Source of the DNA: an uncultured Clostridium sp.
Lineage (GTDB): Bacteria > Bacillota > Clostridia > TANB77 > CAG-508
Direction: 5' to 3'
Assembly: GCA_900556865.1 (NCBI GenBank)
Contig: USQS01000038.1
Span: 1-7,795, forward strand
DNA: 7,795 nt
Of this stretch, positions 6,310 through 7,795 are shown in pieces. The position numbers and the translations under genes are program-made. The notes under the pieces were generated by a model. That model searched no databases. It was not told the DNA's origin and saw only the letters and a list, made by a program, of their open reading frames with translations. Numbering within the stretch: position 1 is the stretch's first letter; each line of letters begins with the position of its first letter.

Positions 6310-7351
6310 AATATTTCAATTCTCCCATTTTTGAAGTTGGAACATATCCTGCTGGAGCTTTTATTAAATCTGGAATTCTATTTACAATGCTTGCACAAGT
6401 TAACTCTACAGTTTTTGGTTCTGTAATTACAACTCTTGTATCTGGCTCACCAAAAATAGTCCAGTCATTTTTATCTACTTCTGTTGGTTCATATACTTTT
6501 CCAATACATTCTGCCTCTATTTCTACTCCTTCAGCTGTTTGAGCTGTAACTACAGCACTCATTCCTGTTGCCATTCCTACTTTTATATCCATATTTAATG
6601 TATTTGAATGTATATCCTCTTTAGCAACTATTGGCACACATTTTTGTGTCATAGAAGTAATTGTAAATCCAAATTTGTCTGCAAGCCATGGAACAACATT
6701 CCACATATAAGATGGTGTATAATCTCCACTTTCTATTATTTTTTGTCTTTCTTCAGTACTTATTTTATCTGCTGCTGCAACTTTTTCGTCAAATTCATCT
6801 AAAGTCATTCCAGCACCATGAACTTGAGCTAATGCAATACCATAATCTTCAACATTATATGAAGAACTTCCTTTTATTTTTGTTATTTTATGTGTTGCAC
6901 CTGCTAATGTATATATTAAATTTCCCCAAAATACATCTTGATATCCACTTCCTGTTATTGTACAATTATTTTGTTTTGCTAAACTATCTATTTTTTGTGT
7001 TAAACCTGGATTTGATGCCATTGGGTAAAAAGCTTCTTCACATGTAGTAATTGCATTTATTCCTAACTTACTACATAACATTAATACATTTTCTAAATCT
7101 TTTATTAAGCTCATTGTTGTTATTATACAAGCATCTGGTTTTACATTTCTCATTAATTCTTCTGCTTGATCTATAGCTGTAATTTTTACTCCTGTTTCTT
7201 CACATCCTATAATTTCACTAATATCTTTTCCTATTAAATTTGGGTTAATATCTACTGCTCCTACTATTTCATACCCCTTTTCCATTGCATACCTCATAGT
7301 ATACTTTGACATTTTGCCACAACCATATTGAACAATTTTTGTTTTTTCCAT
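6308..7351 (-). CDS. DapB-like NAD(P)-dependent dehydrogenase, resembles 2,4-diaminopentanoate dehydrogenase
   Basis: This is a 347-residue soluble oxidoreductase with an N-terminal Rossmann fold: KIVQYGCGKMS (5-15) is the dinucleotide-binding loop and VGAVDINP (30-37) the second strand, with an acidic residue (Asp34) where the cofactor ribose is bound. TTCEEAFYP (102-110) and SGYQDVFWGNLI (135-146) follow, then a DapB-type C-terminal half. The length and layout match the dihydrodipicolinate reductase-like group that includes 2,4-diaminopentanoate dehydrogenase of clostridial ornithine fermentation (NAD(P)-linked oxidation to 2-amino-4-oxopentanoate); true DapB is shorter, about 250-270 residues. 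No other ornithine-pathway gene is in the window, so the substrate is unproven. The start ATG 7351 has AGGAGG 7 bases upstream. The gene is monocistronic, between a near-consensus promoter and a strong terminator. Confidence 0.68.
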   Translation of the reverse strand: MEKTKIVQYGCGKMSKYTMRYAMEKGYEIVGAVDINPNLIGKDISEIIGCEETGVKITAIDQAEELMRNVKPDACIITTMSLIKDLENVLMLCSKLGINAITTCEEAFYPMASNPGLTQKIDSLAKQNNCTITGSGYQDVFWGNLIYTLAGATHKITKIKGSSSYNVEDYGIALAQVHGAGMTLDEFDEKVAAADKISTEERQKIIESGDYTPSYMWNVVPWLADKFGFTITSMTQKCVPIVAKEDIHSNTLNMDIKVGMATGMSAVVTAQTAEGVEIEAECIGKVYEPTEVDKNDWTIFGEPDTRVVITEPKTVELTCASIVNRIPDLIKAPAGYVPTSKMGELKY

Positions 7352-7421
7352 AAAATTACCTCCTAAACTTATTTTTTCCCTTTTTATAATTTTTAATCAT
7401 GGGTTTTTAAGTCTTTTTCTT

Positions 7422-7434
7422 AATTGTAACAATT
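7422..7434. repeat. 13-bp palindrome at the predicted transcription start
   Basis: AATTGTAACAATT is a perfect inverted repeat (6+1+6) located just downstream of the -10 box (7442-7437) of the minus-strand dehydrogenase promoter, overlapping the expected start of transcription near 7430. The position suits a repressor operator. It is short and AT-rich, so chance is a real possibility. Confidence 0.3.
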
Positions 7435-7436
7435 TT

Positions 7437-7465
7437 TTTATACCACAAATAAATTTAATTGTCAA
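7437..7465 (-). promoter_or_regulatory. Near-consensus promoter of the DapB-like dehydrogenase gene
   Basis: Minus-strand TTGACA (7465-7460, perfect -35), 17-base spacer, TATAAA (7442-7437) preceded by TGG, an extended -10. It should be a strong sigma-A-type promoter. It leaves a leader of about 79 bases before ATG 7351, in which I see no riboswitch or second hairpin apart from the small palindrome at its start. Confidence 0.75.
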
Positions 7466-7487
7466 TCACCTCTTGATGTTTTACATT
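7459..7487 (+). promoter_or_regulatory. Candidate promoter of tmcAL
   Basis: TTGTCA (7459-7464), 17-base spacer, TACATT (7482-7487), giving a leader of about 24 bases that contains the GGAGG site. Its -35 overlaps the -35 of the divergent dehydrogenase promoter. An alternative, TTGATG (7473-7478) with TAATAT (7496-7501), would start transcription on the ribosome binding site and is less likely. Confidence 0.4.
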
Positions 7488-7517
7488 TTTTATGGTAATA
7501 TATTGATGGAGGTAACC

Positions 7518-7795
7518 ATGGTTTTAGGAATTATTGCAGAATATAATCCATTTCATAATGGGCATTTATATCATATTTTAAAATCTAAAAGTATTAGTAA
7601 AGATGATTATGTAGTAGCAATTATTAGTGGAAATTTTTCACAAAGAGGTGAACCATCTTTAATAGATAAATGGGTAAAAGCAGAAATGGCTCTTTCTTGT
7701 GGGGTTGATTTAGTTATTGAACTTCCTACAATTTATTCTATTTCTAGTGCAGAAAATTTTGCAAATGGAGCTATTAAAATTTTGGATAGTTTGAA
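7518..7795 (+). CDS. tmcAL: tRNA(Met) cytidine acetate ligase TmcAL, 3' partial
   Basis: TmcAL (formerly YlbM) uses ATP to activate acetate and acetylates C34 of elongator tRNA-Met, giving ac4C in the wobble position; it is a cytoplasmic enzyme typical of Bacillota. The first 92 codons are seen before the window ends. GIIAEYNPFHNGH (4-16) holds the HxGH nucleotidyltransferase motif (His13, His16), and SGNFSQRGEP and the downstream DLVIELP and SAENFANGA blocks are the family's conserved opening. The start ATG 7518 has GGAGG 5 bases upstream (7508-7512). It is divergent from the DapB-like dehydrogenase gene. The full protein is normally about 400 residues, so roughly three quarters is outside the window. 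Confidence 0.93.
   Translation, partial: MVLGIIAEYNPFHNGHLYHILKSKSISKDDYVVAIISGNFSQRGEPSLIDKWVKAEMALSCGVDLVIELPTIYSISSAENFANGAIKILDSL

Noticed and set aside
6688..7047. Plus-strand open frame (119 codons) antisense to the DapB-like dehydrogenase
   Set aside because: Leu/His/Phe-rich shadow of a well-supported gene in AT-rich DNA; no family likeness or start signal.
7352..7430. Riboswitch in the 79-base leader of the dehydrogenase gene
   Set aside because: No conserved aptamer pattern or hairpin set could be seen in the A-rich leader.

Overview
The window reads as two unrelated bacterial genomes joined near position 1507. Positions 1 to about 1507 have higher GC (about 50% in the gene lines I counted by eye) and carry genes that look like Bacteroidales (Bacteroides/Phocaeicola type): a phosphatidylserine synthase missing only its first few residues, a small DUF4834 membrane protein, and a convergent tRNA adenosine deaminase gene, tadA. 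Positions from about 1508 to 7795 are very AT-rich (about 25% GC in a sampled line), have strong AGGAGG-type Shine-Dalgarno sites, and carry Clostridia-like Bacillota genes. The likeliest source is gut metagenome DNA with a chimeric contig. A real transfer cannot be excluded from sequence alone.

At the join, the N-terminal 358 residues of a CNNM/CBS-pair (CorC/HlyC-family) membrane protein run in frame, with no stop, into the start codon of the Bacteroidales-type TadA. A gene caller will therefore report one 503-residue protein. I split it: the CNNM protein is cut at the start of its C-terminal domain, and TadA is complete.

In the Bacillota part, a minus-strand operon runs from 4635 down to the join: a GT4 glycosyltransferase (TTG start), a GT2 glycosyltransferase, and the truncated CNNM protein. 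Divergent from it is a DUF368/PopT-type polyprenyl-phosphate transporter, also with a TTG start and with an apparent one-base frameshift near its 3' end. The two transcription units share a 158-bp region holding a perfect 23-bp palindrome. Carrier-lipid recycling beside sugar transferases suggests a small envelope-glycan locus. Then follow a minus-strand dCMP-deaminase-type gene with its own promoter, a minus-strand DapB-like dehydrogenase resembling 2,4-diaminopentanoate dehydrogenase with a near-consensus promoter and a hairpin terminator over its stop codon, and the divergent 5' end of tmcAL (tRNA-Met cytidine acetate ligase), cut by the window edge.

No gene-free stretch exceeds 300 bases. 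I saw no rRNA or tRNA gene, CRISPR array, insertion sequence or attachment site. I found no convincing new biological system; the items most worth checking are the join, the popT frameshift and the palindrome between popT and the glycosyltransferase operon.
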